A stretch of DNA of 64,000 nucleotides from Deltaproteobacteria bacterium. GTDB taxonomy: Bacteria > Myxococcota_A > Polyangia > Polyangiales > Ga0077539. Below, one piece after another: positions 29,084 to 39,014 of the stretch; within the stretch, counting starts at the first letter, position 1; every line of letters begins with the position of its first letter. The notes under the pieces were generated by a model. It was not told where the DNA came from and ran no database searches. It saw only the letters and a program-made list of their open reading frames with translations. Location: NCBI GenBank assembly GCA_016218725.1, contig JACRDB010000159.1, positions 1-64,000 of the forward strand, read 5' to 3'. A program made the translations under genes and the position numbers.

Positions 29084-29462
29084 GCAGCCGCAGAGGCACC
29101 TCCACCGTGGCCGCAGGGCCCTCCCCGAGGTCCACCGTCGGCAACTCCGCGCGGAGGCACGGCACCAGGCGGTAGTCCCTCGCCCCCGTCACTCGCGTGG
29201 ACAACACATGTCCGCGGGTGTCAACTGTAATAGACACCCGGAGCTCTTCCGGTGGGTGCTCCGGGGCGCGGGACACGCTCCGCCGCCAGCACTCGGCCAC
29301 GACGGGGCTGCGCTGGAGGGCCGCGGAGAGCTCGCGGTGGCGGCGGGCGAGGGGGCTCTCCCGGGCGCAGGCCCCGGGGCCCAGGAGCGCGAGCGCGAGC
29401 GTACACTCCGCGGTGATGGAAGCGCCCCGGGGCCTCGATGTGATCCTCCAGCGGCTGCTCAC
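29040..29462 (-). CDS. Hypothetical secreted protein (convergent, overlaps LysM/FecR gene end and aldolase start)
   Basis: VSITVDTRGHVLSTRVTGARDYRLVPCLRAELPTV resembles TonB/AgmX-type C-terminal domains; start uncertain. Confidence 0.4.
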   Translation of the reverse strand: MSSRWRITSRPRGASITAECTLALALLGPGACARESPLARRHRELSAALQRSPVVAECWRRSVSRAPEHPPEELRVSITVDTRGHVLSTRVTGARDYRLVPCLRAELPTVDLGEGPAATVEVPLRLLRAPGGGRSPGAPR

Positions 29463-30729
29463 GGGGTCACCCGAGGCGGTGATGGCACCTCCGCCGGGGC
29501 CCGTCCATACGGTGTACGGCGGCGCCCAGCTCTTTCGGGCGGACCTTGTCGCGCGGGTGGGGGCCCAGGCGCGGACGCAGCTCGAGACCTACGGCGGCGG
29601 TCCGGTGGACTTTGTCCGTGCATGCCGGGAGGGCGTCCCCGGGGCGTTGGCGGAAGAGGTCCATCGGGCCGTCGTCGAGCGGCTCACCACGCGCCCGGTG
29701 GACGACTACCGGGTGGACTTCGAGGACGGCTTCGGTCCTCGGTCGGACGAGGAGGAAGACCGCGAGGCCCTGCGCGTGGCGGCCGAGGTGCTGCGAGGGA
29801 TGAAGGAGGACACCCTGCCTCGGGGCCTTGGCATCAGGGTGAGGGCCCTGGAGCGTCCCACCGCGGCGAGGGCCCTGCGGACCCTGGAGCTCGTGGTGGG
29901 GACGATCGCCCGCGGCGCCGGCGCGCTCCCTCGGGGCTTCGTGGTGGCGCTGCCCAAGGTGCGGCAAGAGACGGAAGTGACGGCCCTGGCGGACGCCCTG
30001 ACGGTCCTTGAAGGGTCCCACGGGCTCGCGCCAGGGAGCCTCGCGCTGGAGCTCATGGTGGAGACCCCGGAGGCGCTGGTGTCCCACGGGAGGCTCCGCC
30101 CGAGGGCCCTGGTGGACGCGGCCCGGGGGCGCTGCGTGGCGGTGCACCTTGGGGCCTACGACCTCACGGCGCGGCTCGGCGTGGGCGCCAGGGACCAGCG
30201 CCTCGGGCACCCGTACTGCGCCCTGGCGCGGCAGGTGCTCGCCCTGGAGCTCCACGGCACGGGCGTGGCCGTGAGCGACGGGGCCACCACGAGGCTCCCG
30301 GTCCCGCCGCACCGCGGCGCGGCTCTGGACGAAGCGCAGCGAGAGGCCAACGCCCTCGCGGTGAGGGCCGCCTGGAGGGCCCACGCGGACAACGTCTCCG
30401 AGGCCCTCGGGGTCGGGATCGACCGGGGCTGGGACCTGCACCCGGGGCAGCTCCCGGCGCGCTTCGCGGCGCTTTTCCTGCACCACCGGGAGGGCTTCCG
30501 GGACACCTGCGCGCGGCTCCGGGCCTTCCTCGCCCGCGGCGCCGTCGCGAGCCTCCACCAGGGGCTCATGGACGACGCGGCCACCGGGCAGGCGATGCTC
30601 AACGCCGTGCTGCGCGCGGTGGACTGCGGCGCCGTCGCCGAGGCCGAGGCCGCCGAGGGGGTGGGGTGCTCCCTCGGGGCGCTGCGGGGGCGGTCCTTTG
30701 GGGACCTCGTCCGTGGCGCGGGCGCTTGA
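29416..30729 (+). CDS. HpcH/HpaI aldolase/citrate-lyase-like protein (DUF6986-like)
   Basis: VHTVYGGAQLFRADL, DYRVDFEDGFGPRSDEEED, LELMVETPEAL, VAVHLGAYDLTARLG. Confidence 0.75.
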   Translation: MEAPRGLDVILQRLLTGSPEAVMAPPPGPVHTVYGGAQLFRADLVARVGAQARTQLETYGGGPVDFVRACREGVPGALAEEVHRAVVERLTTRPVDDYRVDFEDGFGPRSDEEEDREALRVAAEVLRGMKEDTLPRGLGIRVRALERPTAARALRTLELVVGTIARGAGALPRGFVVALPKVRQETEVTALADALTVLEGSHGLAPGSLALELMVETPEALVSHGRLRPRALVDAARGRCVAVHLGAYDLTARLGVGARDQRLGHPYCALARQVLALELHGTGVAVSDGATTRLPVPPHRGAALDEAQREANALAVRAAWRAHADNVSEALGVGIDRGWDLHPGQLPARFAALFLHHREGFRDTCARLRAFLARGAVASLHQGLMDDAATGQAMLNAVLRAVDCGAVAEAEAAEGVGCSLGALRGRSFGDLVRGAGA

Positions 30730-30760
30730 CGCGAGGGGCCGGAGAGGGGACACGTTGACC

Positions 30761-31993
30761 ATGGCGATGAGCGCGGAGGGCCTCGAAGGCGCGGCGGAGG
30801 ACGCCGCGAGCGAGCGCCGCCGGAGCGCCCTGGAGAGCCTCTTTCGCGCGCTGTCGCACGCCCCGAGGCGCGAGGCCGAGCGGCGCCGGGAGCGCGTCCA
30901 GGGCTTCCTCTCTGCGCTCGCGGGGCTCCACCGGGAGCGGGCCCCGGAGCCCGGGGAGCCCACGGACCTGCTCACGGCCCTGGGGCTCGGGCACCGCGCC
31001 GAGACGCATGCCGCGCTCCTGGCGTGGCTCCTGTCGCCGGGCGAGGCCCACGGGCTCGGGGAGCTCCCCGCCACCACGCTCCTGGCGGCCGTGGGCGTCG
31101 CACCGGAGAGCCTGGGGCGGCTCCTGCGCGTGCGGCCCCGGGGCCGCGCGGTCACCCTCGACGGCGCCCTCGGAAGGGTGGAGCTCCGGGTCAAGACCCC
31201 CACGAGGGCGCAGCGCCACGCCCGCGCGCTGGAGCCCTCGGGGCACACCGTGTGGGTGCCGGTGACCACGGCCCCGGAGCGCGTGGGTCCCGAGCCCTTC
31301 GGCAGGGACCTGCCCCTCGGCCTCGTGGCGGCCGTGGTAGACGGCCTCTCCGGCGCATGCGCGCCGGTCGCCCGGAGCTTCCTGGAGGGCTGGAGCGCCG
31401 CCCTCCGACGCGCCACCCTCGGAAGGACCACCATGACCGAATGGAAGGGCTACAGCCCCGACGTGCGCTACCTCCTGGAGCACTGGCAGGACTACCTGGA
31501 CGTGCTGGCCGTGCGCGAGCAGCTCGACCGGGAATTCACCGCCCAGCGGCAGCACATCCTCGACGCGGTGCGCGCCCGCTGGCCCGTAAACGACGGCTGG
31601 GACGCCACCCTCGACGAGGACTGGATCCTCCTGAGGCGGCGCCACTGGCCCGTCCCCGGCGAGGAGTGGCTCGCCTTCGTGGTGGTGCTCTCGGACATCG
31701 AGAGCGTCGTCACCGACGGCCGCGAGGGCTTCTGGAGCGCGCTCTCGCTCCCCACGGACGCGGACTTCGACGGCGAGGCCTTCACCACCCTGGTGCGCGC
31801 CCGGCTGGACCCCAACGCCTGGCGCCCCTGGCTCCACGCCACCTGGCCGGGCTACGCCCTCGGGCGCCACCTGCCGCGCATCGATGGCGCTCAGCTGCTC
31901 GGCCAGAGCCTCGAACAGACCACCCTGGAGGAGCTCGCGCGCTACGCCCAGCTCGTGCCCGTGGTCGAACAGGCCCTTCGAGATATGGGGTGA
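30761..31993 (+). CDS. PD-(D/E)XK_4-like domain protein, apparently catalytically degenerate
   Basis: AETHAALLAWLLSPGEAHGLGELPATTLL matches the N-terminal signature of PDDEXK_4-type nucleases; no D...ExK core seen downstream. Confidence 0.5.
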   Translation: MAMSAEGLEGAAEDAASERRRSALESLFRALSHAPRREAERRRERVQGFLSALAGLHRERAPEPGEPTDLLTALGLGHRAETHAALLAWLLSPGEAHGLGELPATTLLAAVGVAPESLGRLLRVRPRGRAVTLDGALGRVELRVKTPTRAQRHARALEPSGHTVWVPVTTAPERVGPEPFGRDLPLGLVAAVVDGLSGACAPVARSFLEGWSAALRRATLGRTTMTEWKGYSPDVRYLLEHWQDYLDVLAVREQLDREFTAQRQHILDAVRARWPVNDGWDATLDEDWILLRRRHWPVPGEEWLAFVVVLSDIESVVTDGREGFWSALSLPTDADFDGEAFTTLVRARLDPNAWRPWLHATWPGYALGRHLPRIDGAQLLGQSLEQTTLEELARYAQLVPVVEQALRDMG

Positions 31994-32061
31994 CCTGAAT
32001 TCCAGGCTTTCATCGCCCGGTCTGGTGCTATGCTTGTGCTGGAGCCGGTCCTGGTGAACCC

Positions 32062-34035
32062 ATGATCCTGTGCGGGCGTTGTCGCCACGAGATGCCGGAC
32101 ACCTGGCAGGGGACCACGTGTGAGCGCTGCGGGGCGCGGCTGCGGCCCCGGTCCAAGCGGATCTCAGGCTTCTCGCACCCGGCGACGGAGCCGCCGCCGT
32201 CGGCGGTGCCCACGGAGGACCGCTGGGACCTGCCAGACGCAGGCGCCCGCCCGCAGGGGTCTCCGCCGCCGCTGGTCCTGCCCATGACGCCGGGGGCTCT
32301 CAAGGCCCCGGCGATCCCGTCGGGCTTTGGTCGCCCCGGGATGACCACGCCGGGGCACCCCTCGGCGGCGATGCGCAGCACGCAGTCCATGGGCCTCGAC
32401 GAGATCAGAACGGAGGCGCTCCGTCGGGGCTTCGTGATGGACGACGAGACGCCCGTGGTGGCGCTCCAGGTGCCCGTCGAGGCGGTGCGCGAGGGCTTCG
32501 CGCCGCCGCCGGGAACCCGGCCGCTGGAGACGCCCCCGTCGGACAACCCGGACAGCGCCCGGGTCAACGCCGCCCTGAACGCCGCGCTGGACGCACTGGA
32601 CTGGAGCGACCTCAACGAGAGGCCCTCGCCCGCGCCCTCGCTGGGCCTGCCGAGCGGCGCCCGCTCGGACCTGCGCGAGACCATGACCGGCATCACGAGG
32701 CTCCCGTCCAGCGACGCCCCCACGCGTCGCCCGGAGCCGCGCAACCCTCCGCCCGTCCCGGTGCCCGGGAGGCCCCCGGGGCAGCGCGGGACGCTCTTGA
32801 TGGGCCCCGACGCGCGCCCGGCGAACTCGCCGCCACCCACACCACCCACGGCCCCGGGACCTCAGACCCCGAGAGCCCTGACCAAGACCATCAATTTCGG
32901 TCCCCCGAGGGGCGCCTCGGCGCGACCGCCACCCACGCCGCAAGCCTCCGCCGCTACGCCACAAGCCACGGTGGCCATGCCACAAGCCTCCGTCGCGACC
33001 CCGCAGGAAGCCGGGCCCTCGTCCGCGGCTGCTGCGACCGAGGCGCCGATTCCGTCCTCGGGGCTGTCCGAGGCGTATCTCTTCGATTTCGCGGACCTGA
33101 ACCCGACGCCCGAACCCCCGCCGGTGGAGCTCCCTCCGGCGCCGGTGCCCCCGCCTGCGCCGAAGGTGCCGCCGCCGGGGACGCGCGCCGGAGCGCCGCT
33201 GCGCGCGCCGGAGGACTTCCCCGCGCGCCCGGTGCCGCTCTCGGGGTCTCGTCGCCGCGCCGAGGGCAACGCCCACAGCGTCCAGACACAGAAGCTCAAG
33301 GCCGTATCCCTGGAGACCCTCCAGGACCGGCACATCAACCCCGAGGTGGGCGCTCCGCGGTTCCGGGTGGTGGTCGCCCTCGCGGGGGCATTCCTGTGGC
33401 TGGCGGTGCCCCTCGGGGACGTGAGGGATCCGTGGCACCTCGTGGGCTACGGCCTCCCGGGTCTGGTGGCCCTGGGGTGCGGCCTGGCGCCCTGGGGTTA
33501 CGCGCCCCGCGCGTTGGTGGCCCTGGGCTTTGCGCTCCCGGCCCTGGGCCTGGAGCTCCTGTCGGCCTCGTGGCTGTCGCGGCCGGGTGTGGGGCTCCTC
33601 CTCGTGATGGCCGTCGCCCTGCCCGGGGGCCTCCTGCACCGCGCGGAATTTCGCGCCTCGCTCTCCGCGCGGGGCCTCATCACGGCGGGCGCCCTGGCGG
33701 GCCTCCTGTGGTGCCTGCTCCCCGGAGCGGGCGCGGTGTTCAGCGCGAGGACGCTCACGGAGCTTGTCCCGGTGCTGGGTCTCGGGCCCCTCGTGCTCCT
33801 GGCCCTGGTGGCGCTGCGTCCGGCGGACCGCTGGACTGGCAGCCGCCTCTGGGCGTCGGGGTTGGTGCTCGCGCTCGCGCTCCCCGCGGTGCGGACCCTC
33901 GCCGAAGCCGACGCCCTCTCCTGGCGCGCGCTGGCCTCGCATGCCCTCGGCGTCGCGGGCCTCGGGGCCGTGGTGAGCGTGGCCACGGCGGCGCTCCTTG
34001 CCGTGTACACCGCGCCGGACGAGTCAGGCGCGTAG
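32062..34035 (+). CDS. Zinc-ribbon, Pro-rich, multi-pass membrane protein
   Basis: MILCGRCRHEMPDTWQGTTCERCGARL; C-terminal hydrophobic helices. Confidence 0.6.
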   Translation: MILCGRCRHEMPDTWQGTTCERCGARLRPRSKRISGFSHPATEPPPSAVPTEDRWDLPDAGARPQGSPPPLVLPMTPGALKAPAIPSGFGRPGMTTPGHPSAAMRSTQSMGLDEIRTEALRRGFVMDDETPVVALQVPVEAVREGFAPPPGTRPLETPPSDNPDSARVNAALNAALDALDWSDLNERPSPAPSLGLPSGARSDLRETMTGITRLPSSDAPTRRPEPRNPPPVPVPGRPPGQRGTLLMGPDARPANSPPPTPPTAPGPQTPRALTKTINFGPPRGASARPPPTPQASAATPQATVAMPQASVATPQEAGPSSAAAATEAPIPSSGLSEAYLFDFADLNPTPEPPPVELPPAPVPPPAPKVPPPGTRAGAPLRAPEDFPARPVPLSGSRRRAEGNAHSVQTQKLKAVSLETLQDRHINPEVGAPRFRVVVALAGAFLWLAVPLGDVRDPWHLVGYGLPGLVALGCGLAPWGYAPRALVALGFALPALGLELLSASWLSRPGVGLLLVMAVALPGGLLHRAEFRASLSARGLITAGALAGLLWCLLPGAGAVFSARTLTELVPVLGLGPLVLLALVALRPADRWTGSRLWASGLVLALALPAVRTLAEADALSWRALASHALGVAGLGAVVSVATAALLAVYTAPDESGA

Positions 34036-35037
34036 GGCGGCCTCGCCCATCCCCGCGGCGCCGCACAGGGCCAGGACGCACTCCTCCAGCACCCGCTGGT
34101 CACCGCGGCGGGAGCCCTTCAACGCCGCGTCGGTGGCGGCCAGCACGCGCAGCGCGCGCGCCATGGCGGTCGGAGGCCACCGCCGGAGGTTGGCCTTCAC
34201 GCGGTCGGCGCCGTCAAAGATCCGGAGCTCCTGGGCGAGGTTGGCGTCGGGGTTCATCGCCAGTAGCTGCTGGGCCCGCGCGAGCTGACGCACCTGCCAC
34301 GCCAGGAGCCCGAGCGTGGGCAGGGCCTCCTGGCCGCGGCCCAGGAGCTGATGGAGCACCGAGAGCGCCGCCCCGCGGTTCCTGGCCACCACCGCGTGGG
34401 CGAGGTCCCAGGCGGGCACCTCCCGCACGGAGGTCACCACCAGGTCTACGTCCCGGGTGGTCACCGTCCGGCCATGGGCGTAGAGCTTCAAGCGCTCCAG
34501 CGCGTCCCCCAGGAGCCCCAGGTCCGGGCCGATGGCCAGCGCCAGGGACTCCACCACCCCGGGGCCCAGCTCGGCCCCCACGGCCCGCGCCTCGCGCTCG
34601 ATCCACCCGGGGAGGGCCGCCTCGGAGATGCGCTCGGCCACCACCAGGAGCCCCTGCTTCTTCGCCTCCATCACCAGCTTGCGACGCGCGTCTACCTGCG
34701 AGAGCACCAGCAGGAGCACCGTGCTCGGCGACGGGTGCTTGAAATACCCGACCAGGCCGTCCACCTCCGGGGCGGGCAGCTCGTTGGCGTCCCGCACGGT
34801 CACCAGCCTCCAGCGGGACATCATGGGCAGCGTGCGGCACGCCTCGGTCACCGTCTGGGCGGTCACCTTCGGTCCGTCGAACACGTCCTCCGCAAGGCCC
34901 CGTACGCCGCCCCCCACGGTGGCCTTCCGAATGGCGTCCAGGCACCGCCGTAGGAGCACCTGCTCCTCGCCGCCCAGCACGTACACCAGCCGCACCTTGC
35001 CCTGGGCCGCCTCCTGCGTCGCCTTCAGGATGTCCAT
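34024..35037 (-). CDS. holA: DNA polymerase III subunit delta
   Basis: VRLVYVLGGEEQVLLRRCLDAI ... LPMMSRWRLVTVRDANEL ... VLLLVLSQVDARRKL. Confidence 0.9.
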   Translation of the reverse strand: MDILKATQEAAQGKVRLVYVLGGEEQVLLRRCLDAIRKATVGGGVRGLAEDVFDGPKVTAQTVTEACRTLPMMSRWRLVTVRDANELPAPEVDGLVGYFKHPSPSTVLLLVLSQVDARRKLVMEAKKQGLLVVAERISEAALPGWIEREARAVGAELGPGVVESLALAIGPDLGLLGDALERLKLYAHGRTVTTRDVDLVVTSVREVPAWDLAHAVVARNRGAALSVLHQLLGRGQEALPTLGLLAWQVRQLARAQQLLAMNPDANLAQELRIFDGADRVKANLRRWPPTAMARALRVLAATDAALKGSRRGDQRVLEECVLALCGAAGMGEAALRA

Positions 35038-35071
35038 GGAGAAGCTCTCGTAGCACCCCGGGAGCACCCTC

Positions 35072-35098
35072 GGGACATTCTGGACACCTACATGTCCC
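35072..35098. promoter_or_regulatory. Inverted repeat GGGACAT-N13-ATGTCCC in the divergent holA / multicopper oxidase intergenic region
   Basis: Perfect 7-bp arms at 35072-35078 and 35092-35098. Confidence 0.4.
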
Positions 35099-35176
35099 AC
35101 ATGGTCATGCGCACGGTGTGCGGTGAGGTAAGGGGACTTGCGCCAGGGGCGCTCGGGGCTCACCCTCGGCGGCGAA

Positions 35177-36664
35177 ATGACCACGCGCATTTTCATCCTT
35201 CGGGGACCGGGGCTGACCGTGTCGGCGATTCTGGGGCTCTTTGGTTGTGACGGGCCTGCGTCTTCGGCGCCTCCGGCCATGGATGCGGCGCCGGAGGTCT
35301 CGGCCGACGCGGCCACGGACCAGGGCGCGGACACCGCGGTGGACGCGCCGCTGCTGCCTGGGCTTGAGGGGCCCCCGACCTTCGAAGACCGAAACCCCGA
35401 CCCGAGGGTGGTAGAGGTGGACCTGGTGGCCTCCGCGGGGGACGCGGAGCTGGTGGCCGGGAGGATGACCCGGTCGCTGCTGTACAACAACCGCACGCCG
35501 GGTCCCACGCTCCACGCGAGGGTCGGAGACCGGGTGAGGGTGCACTTCCGCAACGACCTCCAGGAGCCCACCACCATCCACTGGCACGGGCTGCGGATCC
35601 CCGCGGAGATGGACGGCAACCCCATGGTGCAGCCGCCGGTGATGCCCGGGGGGACCTTTGACTACGAGTTCGTGGTGAGGGACCCGGGGACCTTCTGGTA
35701 CCACCCGCACGTCAACACCATCGAGCAGCTCGACCGAGGGCTCTACGGGGCCATCGTGGTGCACGAGGCGGAGCCCCCGCGGTTCACCGCGGAGAGGGTG
35801 TTCGTCCTGGATGACGTGAGGCTCGACGCCCGCGGCGCCATCGCGCCCTTCGCGTCCGGCGGGCACGACGCGGTCCACGGGCGGGCGGGCAACTACCTCC
35901 TGACCAACGGGGCCGCGGCGAGGGCGTCGCTCACGGCCCCCCGGGGCTCCATCGAGCGCTGGAGGATCGTGAACGCCGCGGGCTCCAGGGTGCTCACGCT
36001 CTCGCTCCAGGGCGCGTCCTGGCGGGTGGTGGGCACCGACGGGGGCCTGCTCCCGACGGCGTGGGAGCCCTCGCGGCTGCAGGTCGCCCCGGGCCAGCGC
36101 TTCGACCTGGAGGTGACCCTGAACGACGCCTCGGGCGTGACCGAGCTCCTGGCCCACGTGCTCACCCAGACCGACGCGGGCGTGCAGACCGTGCCCCGCG
36201 CCCTGGTGGAGCTGCGCTACGAGGGCGACACCACGGCGACGCCGCCCGTGTACCCGACGGTCACGCTCCCACCTCGCGCGGAGAGCCCCATGCTCCAGAC
36301 GATCCGCCTCGGGGCCAACACCGACGGAGGGCTCGCGTTCACCATCAACGGCAGGGTGCACCACGAGCACGCCGCGCCGATGGAGCGCTACGTCCAGGGC
36401 GAGCCTGTGCGCTTCACGATCATCAATGAGATCGGCCCCGAGCACCCCTTCCACCTCCACGGGCAGTTCTTCCAGATCGTGTCGCGCGGTGGCCGTGACG
36501 CCGACGAGCTGGGCCTCAAGGACACCGTGCAGCTCGGCCCCATGGAGCGCGTGGTGATCGAGACGCGCTTCGAGAACCCCGGGCGCTGGATGTACCACTG
36601 TCATATCCCCGAGCACGCCGAGCACGGGATGATGGCCGAGCTCGAGGTCACCCCCGCGCCGTAG
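35177..36664 (+). CDS. Multicopper oxidase (secreted lipoprotein)
   Basis: TIHWHGLRIP, FWYHPHVN, HPFHLHGQFF, MYHCHIPEHAEHGMM copper ligands; lipobox LFGCDG. Confidence 0.95.
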   Translation: MTTRIFILRGPGLTVSAILGLFGCDGPASSAPPAMDAAPEVSADAATDQGADTAVDAPLLPGLEGPPTFEDRNPDPRVVEVDLVASAGDAELVAGRMTRSLLYNNRTPGPTLHARVGDRVRVHFRNDLQEPTTIHWHGLRIPAEMDGNPMVQPPVMPGGTFDYEFVVRDPGTFWYHPHVNTIEQLDRGLYGAIVVHEAEPPRFTAERVFVLDDVRLDARGAIAPFASGGHDAVHGRAGNYLLTNGAAARASLTAPRGSIERWRIVNAAGSRVLTLSLQGASWRVVGTDGGLLPTAWEPSRLQVAPGQRFDLEVTLNDASGVTELLAHVLTQTDAGVQTVPRALVELRYEGDTTATPPVYPTVTLPPRAESPMLQTIRLGANTDGGLAFTINGRVHHEHAAPMERYVQGEPVRFTIINEIGPEHPFHLHGQFFQIVSRGGRDADELGLKDTVQLGPMERVVIETRFENPGRWMYHCHIPEHAEHGMMAELEVTPAP

Positions 36665-36665
36665 G

Positions 36666-37526
36666 CTACGGCGACCGCACCTGCACCGCGTCCAGGCCGA
36701 GGGCGGGCCCCGTGGCCCTCACGCGCACGAAGCGCCCGGCGCGCACGCCGGCGGCGTCGAGGTCCACGCCCCGGGAGCCGGAGAGCCCGTCGGCCACGGT
36801 CACGAACTCGTCGTGGCCGACGCCAACCTCCACCCGGTAGGGCCCCGGGCGCGCGGGGTCCACGGTGATTTGAAGGTCCGGGGACGGCGTGCCGTCGGAC
36901 ACCAGGTGCGCGCCCGGCGGGACCTGGAGCGTCACGAAGGCCCTGACCGTGGCGAAGCGCCCGTCCGGCGCGCCCGTGGCGTCCCCTGCGGCAAGAGCGC
37001 TGCGGGCCCAGTGGACGGCGCTCATCCCCTCGGTCGCACCAGGGGACGCCAGGGCCCCGTGCTCCGGCCTCGCCGGAGAGGGCCTCACCGCCGTGGGACG
37101 GACCGACGGCGTCGGAGCCGTGGTGAGCGCCACCGTCGGCGGCGGGGCTCGGGAGGGCCACCGCGCGGGCGCAGCACGGACCGCGGCCGCCACCGTCGCC
37201 CCGACCAGCAGCGCCGCCCCGAGCGCCACCAGCCACGCGGGGCCGCGGTCCCGAGGGACCTCGGGCGGGGGCGCGGACGGCTGCGCCGGCGCCGGGGCCA
37301 ACGCCGGAAACGACGCCGGAGCCAGCGCTTGCGTCGCTTCAAGGGCCCGCGGGGCGCCGTCGGGGACGCCCGGGATGGTCACGCCCGTCTGCGTCGGCGG
37401 CAGGGGGCTCCTCGGGCCGGATGGGAAGAGTGACCCCAGGGCTGCGGGCGACGCCGTGAGGCACGCCCCGCAGCCCACGACGCCCGTGGGGACCGCCCGC
37501 CCGCAGCGAAAACACGCGCTCTGCAT
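36666..37526 (-). CDS. Zinc-ribbon, single-TM hypothetical protein
   Basis: CFRCGRAVPTGVVGCGACL and TM segment WLVALGAALLVGATVAAAV. Confidence 0.55.
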   Translation of the reverse strand: MQSACFRCGRAVPTGVVGCGACLTASPAALGSLFPSGPRSPLPPTQTGVTIPGVPDGAPRALEATQALAPASFPALAPAPAQPSAPPPEVPRDRGPAWLVALGAALLVGATVAAAVRAAPARWPSRAPPPTVALTTAPTPSVRPTAVRPSPARPEHGALASPGATEGMSAVHWARSALAAGDATGAPDGRFATVRAFVTLQVPPGAHLVSDGTPSPDLQITVDPARPGPYRVEVGVGHDEFVTVADGLSGSRGVDLDAAGVRAGRFVRVRATGPALGLDAVQVRSP

Positions 37527-37589
37527 GGACACCTCGCCAGCCCATGGACGCCGGCACCGCGCGGTTTCTTCACCGGGTGGGAGAGAGAC

Positions 37590-38942
37590 CTACCCTGGCG
37601 CCAGGGGACAGAGCGGCGTGCCCAGGGCCTCCAGGAGGCTCCGGGCCACGGCCAGGGCCCGCACGTCCTGGCCCCTGGGGGCCACGAGCTGCACCCCCAC
37701 CGGGAGGCCACCGCCCTCGGGCCAGAGGGGGACGGAGGTGCCGGGGTTCCCGCTGGCGTTGAACACCGCGGTGAAGGCCCCGAGGGGCGCGGCGCCGCGG
37801 AAGACGCCCTCGGGGGTGGCGTCGCGCCAGCAGCCCACCCTCGGGGGCTTCACGGCCACGGTGGGCGTGAGCCACAGGTCCGTCTCGCCGAACCACTGGT
37901 CCACCCGTTGACGGAAGAGCTCCCGGCGCTCCAGGGCGGCCTGGAGGGTCACCCCCCGGCCCTGCTCGCGCAGCCACCGGGTGGCGGGCTGGAGCAGCCC
38001 CTCGAAGGGCACGAACATCCCCCGGGCCAGGTAGCAGAACATGGGCAGGAATTCGTCGATGGTGCCGTGGAAGGGCTCAGCCTCCTCCACGTGGTGCCCG
38101 AGGGACTCCAGGGTCCGGGCGGCCCTCTCGACGCAGGCGGCCACCTCGGGGTCCGTGGCGACCACCGGGTTGCGGGTGGTGACGCGCACGCGGAGCCCGG
38201 TGGGAGCGCGCTCTACGGCGCTCTGGAAGCGCACGCCGGCGTCGTCGCCGACGAGGGCGTCCAGGAGCGCGGCGGCGTCGTCTACGGAGCGGGCGTGGGG
38301 GCCGAGCACCGAGAGGCCCAGGTTCTCCATCCGGGCGAAGGGGTTGGGCACCAGGCCCCGGGTGGGCTTGTGGCCCACCAGCCCGCAGAACGCCGCGGGG
38401 ATGCGAATGGACCCCGCCCCGTCGCTGGCCACGGCCAGGGGCAGCATGCCCGCGGCCAGGGCCGCCGAGGAGCCCCCGGAGGAGCCCCCGGAGTAGCGCT
38501 CCGGGTCCCAGGGGTTCACCGTCGGGGGCCCGAGGTCCGTGTCGATGAAGGGCAGGATGGCCAGCTCCGAGGTGGCCAGCTTGCCCGTGAGCACCATGCC
38601 CGCCCGGCGCACCGCGCGGGTGGAGACGTCATCCAACGGGGTCCAGAGGTACCGGAAGGCCCGGGAGCCCAGCCGGGTGAAGGTCCCCCGGACCAGGTGC
38701 AGGTCCTTCATGGCCGTGGGCAGGCCCCACAGGGGGCCCCGGCGCTCGGGCACGGGCACCCGGTCCAGGGCCCGGGCGCGGGAGAGCGCCCGGTCGGGCT
38801 GGAGCTGGGTGAAGGCCCGCAAGCGCCCGTCCAGCCGCGCGATGCGCACGAGGTAGGCGCTCGTCAGGGCCTCCACGCTCAGCTCCCCGGCGCGCAGGAG
38901 CGAGGACTGGGCGAGGGCCGAGCGGGCGATGACGTCGTCCAT
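37590..38942 (-). CDS. Amidase (amidase signature family)
   Basis: PTAMKDLHLVRG, YSGGSSGGSSAALAAGMLPLAVASDGAGSIRIPAAFCGLVGHKPTRG. Confidence 0.95.
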   Translation of the reverse strand: MDDVIARSALAQSSLLRAGELSVEALTSAYLVRIARLDGRLRAFTQLQPDRALSRARALDRVPVPERRGPLWGLPTAMKDLHLVRGTFTRLGSRAFRYLWTPLDDVSTRAVRRAGMVLTGKLATSELAILPFIDTDLGPPTVNPWDPERYSGGSSGGSSAALAAGMLPLAVASDGAGSIRIPAAFCGLVGHKPTRGLVPNPFARMENLGLSVLGPHARSVDDAAALLDALVGDDAGVRFQSAVERAPTGLRVRVTTRNPVVATDPEVAACVERAARTLESLGHHVEEAEPFHGTIDEFLPMFCYLARGMFVPFEGLLQPATRWLREQGRGVTLQAALERRELFRQRVDQWFGETDLWLTPTVAVKPPRVGCWRDATPEGVFRGAAPLGAFTAVFNASGNPGTSVPLWPEGGGLPVGVQLVAPRGQDVRALAVARSLLEALGTPLCPLAPG

Positions 38943-39014
38943 GGGTGGGGGCGCTTTTGCGGTGACGAGGGGGTGGGGGGGCGCTATGCTACCGCGCCTG
39001 GCACGGAGACGGTG

